This document shows positions 1 to 7,144 of a stretch of DNA of 52,063 bases, in pieces (position 1 is the stretch's first letter; each line of letters begins with the position of its first letter). This DNA comes from a virus: positions 1-52,063 of the IMG/VR virus record IMGVR_UViG_3300046812_000338. One strand, given 5' to 3'. Both the position numbers and the translations under genes were made by a program. Under the pieces are notes generated by a model. That model made no database searches and was not told the origin of the DNA. It saw only the letters and a program-made list of their open reading frames with translations.

Positions 1-127
1 AGATGGCGAAGGCATTCGTCCTGCTGCTTTTCAACCTCGGCGGTGACGCCCGCACCGGCGCCCGGGCGCTCGGGGAAACCTTCGTCGACACCTACCTGGA
101 GAACCAGGGCGCGATCGCCGACTGGTA
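1..127. repeat. Terminal direct repeat, left copy
   Basis: Bases 1-127 are identical to 51937-52063. The repeat lies inside the portal coding sequence and keeps its frame. A 127-base exact overlap equals a common maximum k-mer size in de Bruijn assemblers, so it is best read as the signature of a closed circular contig rather than as a physical terminal repeat. Confidence 0.9.
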
Positions 128-1436
128 CTGCGAGATGACGCAGACGTTGATCGACCGCCTGGTCGCCCGCAACTACGGCCCCGACGTGCAGGCGCCGCTG
201 CTGACCTACACGCGCCTGGAGACTGCCGAGCTTGCCTTCAAAGACCTCGCGCTGGGGATCGAAAAAGGCGCGATCGCCGTCGACCCCGAACTGCGCGCCT
301 ACATCGGCGAGCGCTGGAAGGTGCCGGGCCAGCAGGCCGCGGCTGAGCTTGAAGAAGAGGAACCGCCCACGCCTCCCACGCCGCCGCCTCCCGCCAACGA
401 AGGCGACCCCGAAGAAGAAGGCCCGCCCGCGGCAAGCGGGGGCGCAGGCGCCCGCAGGAAGCCCCAGCCGAAGCGCACCGCGCTCGCTGAGTCGATCGCC
501 GCGGCGCTGACGGCCCCGATGACCTGGCCGGCGCTCGCTCGCGCGGCCGGCTCAGACCCGAAGAACCAGACGGCCCGGCGCGCCCGAGACGGGCTGATCG
601 CCGAGGGTGTCATCTTGCGCGGGCCGAAGAAGTCGGGGTCTGACACCCTGATCCCGGTGATCGCGCTGGAACTGCCGGCGCGCGACCTGAAGCGCCAGCC
701 GCTCGCCTTCGAGGTCACGGCCGAAGTCAACTTCGCCGCGATGGAGACGACCTACACGACCGGCCGCGAGACGCTGGTTGCCGCCTACCGCGAGGGCCAG
801 GCCCAGCAGGTCGAGCAGCTGGTCGCCGAGGTCGAGGCCGCCGAGGGCGACGCGGCCAAGCTGGCGTCGCTGACCTGCGACCCCGTCGACACCGACGTCC
901 TCGCCGGCCCCATGCAGGTCATCGCCGAAGAAGGGGTCGCCTCGGCCCGCGGCGAGCATGAAGCCCAGGTCGGGGTGCAGGCCCGGGCAGCCTTCCGCGG
1001 CGCCGAAGCCGACGCGACCGCCCTGGCGGCTCGGGTACGCGAACGCGCCGAAGCTGCCGCCCTGACGCTGTCGAGCGGCCTGTCGGCGTCGGCGAGCAAG
1101 AAAGCCGCCGCGGTGTCGACGCTGGAACCGACCGCCGCCGCCGCCGCGGTGCGCGAGCATCTGACCTCGCTGTCGGACGCGGCGCTCAATGAGCAGCTGG
1201 GCGGGGCGACGTCGCAGGCGTACAACTCCGGGCGCCTGGCCTACATGAAGGCGGCCGGGCCGAAAGAAATCTACGCATCCGAGATTCTTGACGAGAACGT
1301 CTGTTCGGCCTGCAACTCCATCGACGGCACCGAATGGACCACGCTGGGCGAAGCCGAAGTCGCCTATCCGGTCGGCGGCTACGTGGAATGCGAAGGCGGC
1401 CTGCGCTGCCGCGGCACCCTGGTCGCGGTGTACTGA
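1..1436 (+). CDS. Portal-MuF fusion protein, 3' part (continues from 50925 across the circular join)
   Basis: This is the C-terminal 477 codons of an 815-residue protein that begins at 50925; the frame is continuous when base 51936 is joined to base 1. Residues 1-100 here finish the Mu gp29-like (DUF935) portal. A Pro/Glu-rich linker follows at about 110-145. Residues 155-225 look like a winged helix (MTWPALARAAG then RARDGLIAEGVI). The rest is helical and ends in a cysteine-rich MuF/SPP1-gp7-like module, with a CSAC pair and ECEGGLRCRG at the extreme C-terminus. Portals form the DNA gate at the capsid vertex, and MuF proteins are minor head proteins normally encoded by a separate downstream gene. 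Domain assignments are from motif memory; the fusion itself is seen directly. Confidence 0.8.
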   Translation, partial: MAKAFVLLLFNLGGDARTGARALGETFVDTYLENQGAIADWYCEMTQTLIDRLVARNYGPDVQAPLLTYTRLETAELAFKDLALGIEKGAIAVDPELRAYIGERWKVPGQQAAAELEEEEPPTPPTPPPPANEGDPEEEGPPAASGGAGARRKPQPKRTALAESIAAALTAPMTWPALARAAGSDPKNQTARRARDGLIAEGVILRGPKKSGSDTLIPVIALELPARDLKRQPLAFEVTAEVNFAAMETTYTTGRETLVAAYREGQAQQVEQLVAEVEAAEGDAAKLASLTCDPVDTDVLAGPMQVIAEEGVASARGEHEAQVGVQARAAFRGAEADATALAARVRERAEAAALTLSSGLSASASKKAAAVSTLEPTAAAAAVREHLTSLSDAALNEQLGGATSQAYNSGRLAYMKAAGPKEIYASEILDENVCSACNSIDGTEWTTLGEAEVAYPVGGYVECEGGLRCRGTLVAVY

Positions 1437-1633
1437 TGCGCTGGCGGGCGATCGCCTGCGCCCTCTTCTACGGCTTCGTGCCCTCCCGCTTCTACGAGCC
1501 GACGCCCCACTTCGAGCCGATGACGTACTTCGCTCACCTGCGCATGAATCTCGCCTACGCCTGGGTCTGGGCCACGCGCCGCGAGGACGCCGTCGACCGG
1601 GCCTTCGAGCGCGAGGTCAACGGACGTACTTGA
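1436..1633 (+). CDS. Small hypothetical protein (65 aa)
   Basis: The ATG overlaps the portal stop codon as TGATG, so it is probably translated by reinitiation from the portal gene. The product has an aromatic and arginine-rich N-terminal half (MRWRAIACALFYGF) and a charged C-terminus. No family was recognised. The N-terminus is hydrophobic but short, with no clear membrane span. GC-rich third codon positions support real coding. Its stop lies at the -35 box of the promoter at 1630. Confidence 0.6.
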   Translation: MRWRAIACALFYGFVPSRFYEPTPHFEPMTYFAHLRMNLAYAWVWATRREDAVDRAFEREVNGRT

Positions 1634-1659
1634 CAAACCGCCAGCGGATCGGCTACGGT
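1630..1659 (+). promoter_or_regulatory. Promoter TTGACA-N18-TACGGT with TTGACAAASCGC block
   Basis: TTGACA lies at 1630-1635 and TACGGT at 1654-1659, spaced 18. The bases after TTGACA (AACCGCCAG) match the block repeated at 26800, 37881, 38142, 44725 and on the minus strand at 50723. The expected start near 1666 is followed at once by the predicted structured RNA. Confidence 0.7.
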
Positions 1660-1665
1660 CCCTGC

Positions 1666-1926
1666 TGTCGGGCGTCGAAACCCGACTGGGAGTGACAGAA
1701 CAGGGGTTGACGTGCAGCGTAGGCCCCGAATTGTGATTCCGGCGTTGAAAAGCCAAGCCCGCAGGCTGATCCAGTGAGCGGGCGCGGTGGCTTCTCCGAG
1801 TACACAGGAGGGGCAGCGTGGTCCGGTGGGACCTAACGGAAGGCTCCGAGGTAAGCCACGCTACGGCAAGGCTGCACCCTCGGTTGCGGGCAGCCAATCC
1901 CGCCTCCCGCTTAACTTCGCTCGATC
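1666..1926 (+). ncRNA. Candidate structured non-coding RNA with a pseudoknot
   Basis: A non-coding stretch of about 260 bases follows a strong promoter. Helices visible by eye are: 1667-1672 with 1681-1686 (GTCGGG/CCCGAC); 1751-1755 with 1788-1792 enclosing 1757-1762 with 1778-1783 (GCCCGC/GCGGGC); 1794-1797 with 1807-1810; 1815-1821 with 1856-1862 (AGCGTGG/CCACGCT); 1870-1875 with 1890-1895 (GGCTGC/GCAGCC). CCGAGG at 1846-1851, in the loop of the fourth helix, is complementary to CCTCGG at 1878-1883 in the loop of the fifth, a loop-loop pseudoknot. It does not match tmRNA, RNase P, 6S or group I intron cores that I know. The 3' end is uncertain; it may be a long structured 5' UTR of the gene at 1927. 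Confidence 0.5.
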
Positions 1927-2160
1927 ATGGACGCCCACCAGCTACTCACATTCCCGGCCTCGAAGCTGACGCGCAAGCAGCGGCTCGAACGCGCCGCGCT
2001 GAAGCGCGTGATCGCCGAGCAGGCGCGCCAGTCCCTCCCGCCCGGCTACGCCGTCGGCGAGGTCCGCGTGATCGACCGCAGCGTCGAGCCGAACCCGGTG
2101 CCGCGCCCCGGCCACATCATCGTGAACTACGCGGACACCGACCTCGGCCGCTTCGGCTGA
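1927..2160 (+). CDS. Hypothetical protein (77 aa)
   Basis: The ATG follows the structured region with no visible Shine-Dalgarno. The N-terminal half is a basic helix rich in Lys, Arg and Ala; the C-terminal half looks beta-rich (VGEVRVIDRS, HIIVNYADTD). Third positions are strongly GC. The TGATG overlap with the next gene indicates an operon running to 2865. No family was recognised. In virion operons, small genes between portal and protease are usually accessory head proteins, but nothing in the sequence proves that here. Confidence 0.65.
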   Translation: MDAHQLLTFPASKLTRKQRLERAALKRVIAEQARQSLPPGYAVGEVRVIDRSVEPNPVPRPGHIIVNYADTDLGRFG

Positions 2161-2366
2161 TGATGGTCCGCTACTGCGAGCGCCACCGCCACGCCTGGCC
2201 GGTCGCCTCGCCCTGGAAGCCCGGCGAGCCGTGCCCGTTCTGGGCGAAGGTGACGAGCGCGGCGAAGGGCACCGACTGCGAGGTCAAGTCCGTCGACGCG
2301 ATCGCCAAGATCAACGACCTCGGCTTCGAGCTAGAGGGCCGCGACGAGGAAGAACGGGAATCCTGA
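2160..2366 (+). CDS. Small hypothetical protein with two tryptophan-proline motifs (68 aa)
   Basis: Starts at an ATG overlapping the previous stop (TGATG); a second ATG at 2163 is also in frame. The sequence has CERHRHAWPV, then PGEPCPFWAK, then an acidic helical C-terminus. Cys and His residues are present (C6, H9, H11, C26, C40) without a classical CxxC zinc pair. Its stop overlaps the next start as TGATG. Family unknown. Confidence 0.6.
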   Translation: MMVRYCERHRHAWPVASPWKPGEPCPFWAKVTSAAKGTDCEVKSVDAIAKINDLGFELEGRDEEERES

Positions 2367-2584
2367 TGGACCGCCCCTGGGCCGTCATCTGCGGGGACCT
2401 CGACCGGGCAACTGGTCGGCGCTTCCCGCCCATCGTCGGGGGTGGGCGAGGGGTCGTCATGCCCTCGCAGTCAACGCAGTCGACGGCGCTCGCCACCCTC
2501 GAAGAGATGCTGCGCGATCCGGTCATCATGGAGGGCCTGCCGCGCGCCTTCGCCCAGTTCGGCGAGCAGGTCGGGATTCTCTGA
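2366..2584 (+). CDS. Small hypothetical protein (72 aa)
   Basis: ATG overlaps the previous stop. The product begins MDRPWAVICGDLD and has a Gly-rich middle (PPIVGGGRGVV) and a helical C-terminus (TLEEMLRDPVIMEGLPRAF). The C-terminal helix resembles short helical segments of head accessory proteins, which is too weak for a name. Coding is supported by tight packing and GC-rich third positions. Confidence 0.55.
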   Translation: MDRPWAVICGDLDRATGRRFPPIVGGGRGVVMPSQSTQSTALATLEEMLRDPVIMEGLPRAFAQFGEQVGIL

Positions 2585-2865
2585 CCGACGCCGCAAAGAT
2601 CGAGGGCCTGCGCCAGCTGCTCGCCCGCGATGGCGCCGTGACGTTCAAGGGCACCGGCGCCACGGTGCGCCGCGACCCCGGCTGGCACTCCGACCTGCTC
2701 GTCGACCGCTCCGACGGCTCGACCAGGCGCGTCAACGAATTCGCCCACGACCAGCTGGCCCAGGCGTATGCGATCGCCATCGCCGAGCCGGTCCCGCCGG
2801 CGCCCCCGCCGCAGGTCTTCAAGCCGACGCGCTCGCGCACCGACTTCGGCGAGTGCCCGTTTTGA
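2581..2865 (+). CDS. Small hypothetical protein (about 94 aa; start uncertain)
   Basis: The frame is open and GC3-rich from 2581, where CTG would overlap the previous stop as CTGA, the coupling geometry used throughout this genome with ATG or GTG. From CTG the product would begin (M)TDAAKIEGLRQLLARDG. The first conventional start is GTG at 2638, giving 75 aa. The core GTVRRDPGWHSDLLVDRSDGS-like stretch and the C-terminal proline-rich tail suggest a small beta domain. CTG initiation is an inference from spacing and codon bias. Confidence 0.55.
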   Translation: MTDAAKIEGLRQLLARDGAVTFKGTGATVRRDPGWHSDLLVDRSDGSTRRVNEFAHDQLAQAYAIAIAEPVPPAPPPQVFKPTRSRTDFGECPF

Positions 2866-2962
2866 AATGTATGCACGAACCTGAATAAGATTGCGGCGGG
2901 CCGGGAGGTCGCGGATCGCTTGCCGCCGCCGTCGCCTCCAGATGGGGCGCCCGGCCCAACCC

Positions 2963-2975
2963 TAGACTTGCCGGC
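2963..2975 (+). promoter_or_regulatory. Leaderless promoter: TAGACT, 7 bases, ATG
   Basis: TAGACT at 2963-2968 is followed by seven bases and the ATG of the protease gene at 2976. No -35 resembling TTGACA is seen 17-18 bases upstream. The geometry predicts a transcript starting at or next to the A of the ATG. No Shine-Dalgarno is present. Confidence 0.6.
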
Positions 2976-4613
2976 ATGGACTTCGTCACCATCCTCGACG
3001 TCGAGCTATGCAGCGCCGGCATGGAGTGGCCGAGCGCCGGCGGCCCCGTCACCCTCACGCTGGAGCATATTGCCGACTGCGTCCTCGCCGGCCAGGACTC
3101 GCTGATTACGCCCCCGCGGCTGAAGATCGGCCACTCCGACCCTCGCTTCGCCGACCCCGACGACCCGGGCCACGACCCCTTCTACGATGGCGAACCTGCG
3201 TTCGGGTCGATCGCGAACCTGCGCCTGACCAACGACGGCGCCACGGCGACCGGCGACTACGTCTACGTGCCGCGCTGGCTGGCCGAGGTCGCCCCGTCGG
3301 CCTACCCCTCGCGCTCGATCGAGGGCGCCTACACGATCGGCGAGGGGCCGGGCGGCAAACTCGAAGCCCGCTGGGACGTCGAGACGCCGGCGGGCCGCCA
3401 CTACAGCTTCGTGCTGACGGCCTGCGCGATGCTCGGCATGCAGGCCCCGGCGGTGAAGGACCTGGAGGACCTACAGTTCCGACTTACGGAAGGTAAGGGC
3501 GTGATCGTCACCGGCGACCCCGACTCCGGGGGGGTCCCGGTCGCTGTCAGCATGGGGGCCGTGGAGACGATGACACTGACGCAGGCCCCCGCGGCGATCG
3601 TCAGCCTCGCCGGTGGCGCAGGCCCCGTCACCCTGGAGGCCGACGTCGACAAAGTCATCGACGTCTTCTACTCAGAGTTCTGCGTCGACGAGCGCTATTG
3701 GTGGTGGGCGCGCGCGGTGCGCGTCGATCCCAACGTCATCATCGCCGACGACGACGAAGGCTCGCTCTGGACGGTTCCGATCCAGACCGACGCCGACCAG
3801 AACATCACCTTCGGGGAGCCAACCCGCGTCCTCCAGACCTTCACGCCAGCACCCGAGGCCGCCGCGGCGCTGTCAGCTGCGGCGACGACGAACCCCGACA
3901 CAGGCCACACGGTGAAAGCGTTTTCGGCCCGTGAGCAGACGGTTCCGGCCGATCGCAAAGAGCGGCCAGAGGGGGGGGGTAGCGGAGGCGGTAACAATTC
4001 CGGCATGGACTTGAAAGACCTCACCGACGCGCAGCGCACCCGCCTTCTGTCGGCCCTCAGTCTCGCCGAGGACGCGACCGACGAGCAGGTCGAGGAGGCG
4101 CTGAACGCCGACGCTCCCGATGACGGGAACGGCGGCGAGGGCGGCGGCGACGGCGGCGCACCCGAGGGTGGCGACGGCGGCGAGGGCGAGGGTTCCGAGG
4201 GCGAGGGCGGCGAGTCCGGCTCCGAGGGCGGCGAGGGCGAGGGCGGCGGCGAGGGTGCCGAGGCCAGCGAGTCCCCGACCACCACCGTCGACACGACCGT
4301 CCTGACCCAGCTGCAAGACGACGCGGCAGCCGGGCGCGCAGCCCGCGATCAGCAGATCGCCGCGCATCGCGACTCGATCCTGAAAGCCGCGCTCGCCACG
4401 GGCAAGATCACGCCGTCCTCTCGCGAGGCATGGGCGACCAAGCTGGCGGCAGTGCCCGAGGCCACCGAGGCCGAATTGGAGGCGCTGCCCGAAAACCTTG
4501 TCCCGGTCGAAGAGTTGGGCCACGGCGGCTCCAGCCCGACCGACCCGGTCGCCGTCTCGGCCGAGCAGATGGGGGCCATGTTCCCCGGTCATCCCCAGAG
4601 AGAGGCTGCCTAA
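2976..4613 (+). CDS. Capsid maturation protease with C-terminal scaffold (545 aa)
   Basis: Residues 1-165 resemble the Mu gpI-type prohead protease domain, including YPSRSIEGAY and the serine in HYSFVLTACAMLG. Residues 220-290 form a second domain (WWWARAVRVDPNVIIADDDEG) often attached to such proteases. Residues 345-545 are a scaffold: helical start MDLKDLTDAQR, a Gly/Glu low-complexity spacer, then a coiled helical end that should bind capsid. Position (portal, protease-scaffold, decoration, capsid) fits. An internal ATG at 4006 could give scaffold alone, like Mu gpI/gpZ. A G9 tract at 3971-3979 sits at the domain boundary with TAG in the -1 frame. The start is leaderless. Confidence 0.8.
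   Translation: MDFVTILDVELCSAGMEWPSAGGPVTLTLEHIADCVLAGQDSLITPPRLKIGHSDPRFADPDDPGHDPFYDGEPAFGSIANLRLTNDGATATGDYVYVPRWLAEVAPSAYPSRSIEGAYTIGEGPGGKLEARWDVETPAGRHYSFVLTACAMLGMQAPAVKDLEDLQFRLTEGKGVIVTGDPDSGGVPVAVSMGAVETMTLTQAPAAIVSLAGGAGPVTLEADVDKVIDVFYSEFCVDERYWWWARAVRVDPNVIIADDDEGSLWTVPIQTDADQNITFGEPTRVLQTFTPAPEAAAALSAAATTNPDTGHTVKAFSAREQTVPADRKERPEGGGSGGGNNSGMDLKDLTDAQRTRLLSALSLAEDATDEQVEEALNADAPDDGNGGEGGGDGGAPEGGDGGEGEGSEGEGGESGSEGGEGEGGGEGAEASESPTTTVDTTVLTQLQDDAAAGRAARDQQIAAHRDSILKAALATGKITPSSREAWATKLAAVPEATEAELEALPENLVPVEELGHGGSSPTDPVAVSAEQMGAMFPGHPQREAA
3971..3979 (+). repeat. G9 homopolymer at the protease-scaffold boundary, with TAG next in the -1 frame
   Basis: Nine consecutive G residues at 3971-3979 are read as Gly codons. 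A -1 shift, or one extra G by transcriptional slippage, places TAG (3980-3982) directly after the tract and would release the protease domain alone (about 334 aa). Confidence 0.5.
4006..4613 (+). CDS. Possible separately translated scaffold protein (nested, in frame)
   Basis: An in-frame ATG at 4006 begins exactly where the scaffold part of the protease-scaffold protein begins (MDLKDLTDAQRTRLL). A GGAGG lies about 16 bases upstream, a little far but plausible. Nested scaffold starts inside protease genes are well known (lambda C/Nu3, Mu I/Z). The product would be 202 aa, acidic and helical, removed from the capsid at maturation. This is an inference from domain layout. Confidence 0.45.
4128..4262 (+). 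repeat. GGCGAGGGC-type low-complexity repeat in the scaffold
   Basis: Imperfect tandem nine-base units (GGCGAGGGC and variants) encode a Gly/Glu/Ser-rich linker in the scaffold. Such a tract may expand or contract. It also creates long spurious open frames on the opposite strand. Confidence 0.8.
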
Positions 4614-5390
4614 ATGTCGCTGGAGAGAGTAGCCCGCTACAAGCCGGGCGAGAACATTACGGTCGCCGCCACGGTGGCCGGCGGGATCATCGTCGCGGGC
4701 CGCTTCATCGCGGTCACGGGGATCAACAAACGGCGCGGCTACGACGGCGCCCACTGCTCCGCCGGCGACGAGCGCCCCTTCGGCGTCTCCCAGCGCTCCA
4801 CGATGGACCCCGCCACCGAGGACGTCAACTCGACCGAACTGCTGACCGAGTGCGTCCGCTCCAACGCGGTCGCCCGCGTCGAGGCCGGCGAGGAAATCGA
4901 CGCGACCCCCCCGGTCGACGTCGCGGTCGGTGCCGGCGGCAAAGCCATCGTCGCCGACGTCGCAGTCGCAGCCTTCCTGAAAACCGGCGTCGTCGGCAAC
5001 AACAACGCGATCACCTGGACGGCCCGCGAGGCCGGGGTCGATGGCGACAACCTGACGATCACCCTTCAGAACACCGGCAAAGAAAAAGCCCTTTCGGTCG
5101 ACGTCAACGGCAACGACATCGTCGTCACCCTGGCGACCAACGGGGTCGGCGCCGGCGAAGTCACTTCCACCGCGGCGCAGGTCGAGGCCGCAGTCCTGGC
5201 GCACGACACCGCCTCCCAGCTGGTCACGACCGCCAACACGGCCGGATCGTCCGGCGCGGGCGTCGTCGTCGCAGTCGCGAAAACGAACCTCGCGGGCGGC
5301 GAAGAAGGAACCGCAGGCGCGGTCGCGGTCGGCAAAGCCCTCACGTCGGCGGCAGCGGCCGGCGACATCATCGAGGTCGACCTCTACTAG
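4614..5390 (+). CDS. Capsid decoration (DUF2190-like) protein with inserted beta domain (258 aa)
   Basis: The N-terminal 85 residues (YKPGENITVAATVAGGIIVAG onward) and the last 25 (VAVGKALTSAAAAGDIIEV) resemble the small capsid cement proteins of the DUF2190/RecA-like-named family. Between them lies an insert at about residues 125-230 of the type NAITWTAREAG, LATNGVGAG, AAQVEAAVLAH, LVTTANTAG, LAGGEEG, a beta-rich phage surface domain seen in many sheath and head proteins. It starts at the base after the protease stop and precedes the capsid gene by 14 bases. The likely role is stabilising the head and presenting an exposed domain. Confidence 0.7.
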   Translation: MSLERVARYKPGENITVAATVAGGIIVAGRFIAVTGINKRRGYDGAHCSAGDERPFGVSQRSTMDPATEDVNSTELLTECVRSNAVARVEAGEEIDATPPVDVAVGAGGKAIVADVAVAAFLKTGVVGNNNAITWTAREAGVDGDNLTITLQNTGKEKALSVDVNGNDIVVTLATNGVGAGEVTSTAAQVEAAVLAHDTASQLVTTANTAGSSGAGVVVAVAKTNLAGGEEGTAGAVAVGKALTSAAAAGDIIEVDLY

Positions 5391-5403
5391 GCCACTGAAT
5401 CTC

Positions 5404-6438
5404 ATGAAGACCAACCACACAGACCTCCAGGCCCTTCTCGACAACGTCGCCCCCGGTGCGCGCCTGACCGCAGACGGCCGCATCCCGGCGATGTCCGGCG
5501 GCGCAGGCCCCCAGAACCCGGTCGCCCAGCCTCTCGGCGGGGCCACGGTTCAGGGCACAACCGTCACCGTCGACACCTACGTCAACCCGCCGACGAAAAT
5601 CCCGGCGATCATCCGGGAGCTTGTCGGGGCCGACGCCGGGTACTTCATCGAGCGCGTCTTCGGCACGATCGGCAGCCCCATCCAGGGCGGCGCCGTGATC
5701 GTCGAAGAGACGTTCCCCGAGGACTTCTTCCTTCCGGCCGACAGCGTCCCCGCGCCTCGCGCGCCGGGCGCCGAGGCACCGCGTCTCGCCAGCACCCGCC
5801 ACGAACCGAAAGTGAAACGCCCCGAGTCGTGGGCCGGGTCGATCGAGGTCACCGACGAGGCCAAACAGCGCAACAACGTCCTCGCCGTGCGGCGCCAGTT
5901 CACGCAGGCGGCCAACAGCTTCTCCCAGATCATCCAGCAGCGCGGCATCGAAGTGCTGATCGAGGCGATCGAAGCATGGGAACGGACCCTGGAAGCGAAA
6001 ACCGTCTGGCAGGCAACGCCGGGCGCGGGCCTCTTCAACGTCGACCCGAAAACGCTGCCGGCCTTCGACATCGCCCGGGTCCTCAAACAGTTCCGTGACG
6101 ACAAAGTCGGCATCCGTCCCGACACGGCGATCATGAACACCGAAGAACTTCTCTTCCTGGAGACGATCTACACCGGGGTCGGCGCGGTGCCGACGCTGGA
6201 GTCGGCCTTCTCTCGCCAGGGGATCACCGACATCATCGGCTCCCCGCTCGTCGACGAGGGCGACGTGATCTTCGCGAAGGCCGGCGCCCCGGGCGCGATC
6301 GGCTGGGAGCTTCCGATGTCCCAGGAGATGGTCCGCGAGGGCGTCCGCAAAACCGACGTCTACGTCCTGGAGTGCCGCCCCGTCTTCGCGGCCTTCGACG
6401 CCTCGGCCGTCCTGATGCTCCAGGGCACGGACAAATAG
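5404..6438 (+). CDS. Major capsid protein (344 aa)
   Basis: Length, position after the scaffold and decoration genes, and segments such as YFIERVFGTIGSPIQGGAVIVEETFPEDFFLPAD and the P-domain-like IIQQRGIEVLIEAIEAWERTL fit an HK97-fold major capsid protein. No long N-terminal delta domain is present, consistent with the separate scaffold. The ATG at 5404 is chosen because the product then begins at a helical segment just before the extended arm. A strong hairpin terminator follows 24 bases after the stop, so head genes end a transcription unit here. Confidence 0.8.
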   Translation: MKTNHTDLQALLDNVAPGARLTADGRIPAMSGGAGPQNPVAQPLGGATVQGTTVTVDTYVNPPTKIPAIIRELVGADAGYFIERVFGTIGSPIQGGAVIVEETFPEDFFLPADSVPAPRAPGAEAPRLASTRHEPKVKRPESWAGSIEVTDEAKQRNNVLAVRRQFTQAANSFSQIIQQRGIEVLIEAIEAWERTLEAKTVWQATPGAGLFNVDPKTLPAFDIARVLKQFRDDKVGIRPDTAIMNTEELLFLETIYTGVGAVPTLESAFSRQGITDIIGSPLVDEGDVIFAKAGAPGAIGWELPMSQEMVREGVRKTDVYVLECRPVFAAFDASAVLMLQGTDK

Positions 6439-6462
6439 AACTGCCTGCTGGTCCTGCGCTCG

Positions 6463-6491
6463 CGGCCCGCCTTGTGCGGGCCGTTTGCGTT
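6463..6491 (+). terminator. Rho-independent terminator after the capsid gene
   Basis: CGGCCCGC (6463-6470), loop CTTGT, GCGGGCCG (6476-6483), then TTTGCGTT. An 8-bp GC-only stem with a U-rich tail, directly downstream of the major capsid stop codon. Confidence 0.8.
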
Positions 6492-6656
6492 CTGTAGGCT
6501 CGCCGTAGCGCGCTGGCGGCCCCCGACCGAGGGGGGACCCTGAGTCTCCCGCCCGCCGTTAGGTCCCGAGCGTCGACCGGCCAGCCTTAAACGCGGTGTG
6601 GGGCGGTGCAGAGGGTAGGGGCCTAGACTTCGCCCACAGGGGCGAGGGGCGCGCCG

Positions 6657-6668
6657 TAGACTGGCCCT
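6657..6668 (+). promoter_or_regulatory. Leaderless promoter: TAGACT, 6 bases, ATG
   Basis: TAGACT at 6657-6662, six bases, then ATG at 6669. Located just after the capsid terminator, so it likely drives the connector and tail operon. No -35 TTGACA is visible. Confidence 0.65.
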
Positions 6669-7142
6669 ATGCCCGCACCCTCCTGGACCCCCGATGTCGC
6701 CAGCGTCGCCGCGCTGATCCGGGCCAGGACGAAGATCGCAGGCGGCATCGAGGTCGGGACCTTCGACGACAGAACGCGCCCGACCGGCGACGAGGCCGAA
6801 GCCATCATCGCCCAGGCTGTCGACCACGTCATGGCGGCGATCGGCGGCGAACCCTGCAACGACTCGCTGGGGGAATCCGCCGGGGCGGCAGCCGGCATGC
6901 TCGCCGCCGTCATCATCGAGACGTCCTACTGGCCCGAGCAGGCCGAAGCCCGCGGCTCGGCGGCGTCTCGGCTGGAATCCCTCTTCAACGCCCGCATGAA
7001 GTCGCTGACGGCCGCGGTGGCCGAGCAGTGCGGTGGGCAAGGGGAAGGCACCGAGGGCGCCTCAAACGCCGGCGCGCTGGCCCAGGGCGGCTTCGATGAC
7101 GGCTACGCCCTGCTCGGCCGCGACTGGCCCGAAGCCTGGTAG
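6669..7142 (+). CDS. Head-tail connector (gp6/Ad1-like) protein (157 aa)
   Basis: All-helical protein following the capsid gene, with segments (SVAALIRARTKIAGG, AEAIIAQAVDHVMAAIG, GMLAAVIIETSYWPEQ) typical of the head-tail adaptor that docks under the portal ring. It opens a transcription unit with a leaderless start. The stop is followed two bases later by the next GTG. The exact adaptor family is an inference from position and helical pattern. Confidence 0.6.
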   Translation: MPAPSWTPDVASVAALIRARTKIAGGIEVGTFDDRTRPTGDEAEAIIAQAVDHVMAAIGGEPCNDSLGESAGAAAGMLAAVIIETSYWPEQAEARGSAASRLESLFNARMKSLTAAVAEQCGGQGEGTEGASNAGALAQGGFDDGYALLGRDWPEAW

Positions 7143-7144
7143 CC

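Larger units (their letters stand above)
6439..6668. other. Intergenic region between capsid and connector genes
   Basis: Holds the terminator at 6463-6491 and two TAGACT boxes 24 bases apart (6633-6638 and 6657-6662). The second is placed for leaderless transcription of the next gene. No other gene or structure is evident. Confidence 0.6.

Noticed and set aside
1-127. Physical direct terminal repeat or att site
   Set aside because: Length equals a common assembly k-mer and the copy is within a continuous reading frame; circular closure is the simpler explanation.
1818-2366. 182-codon frame starting inside the structured RNA
   Set aside because: Its first 114 codons overlap the RNA and another gene in a different frame with poor codon bias; only the part from 2160 is kept as a gene.
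4120-4305. Short plus-strand frames within the scaffold repeat
   Set aside because: Low-complexity shadow frames of the GGCGAGGGC repeat in other registers.
3873-5546. 557-codon open frame on the minus strand across the scaffold, decoration and capsid genes
   Set aside because: It is antisense to three well-supported head genes, exists because GC-rich codons rarely create stops on the other strand, and its product is repetitive Gly/Arg/Asp without domain features.
6633-6638. Upstream TAGACT box before the connector operon
   Set aside because: No start codon lies at leaderless distance and no -35 box is visible; the second box at 6657 explains the gene start.
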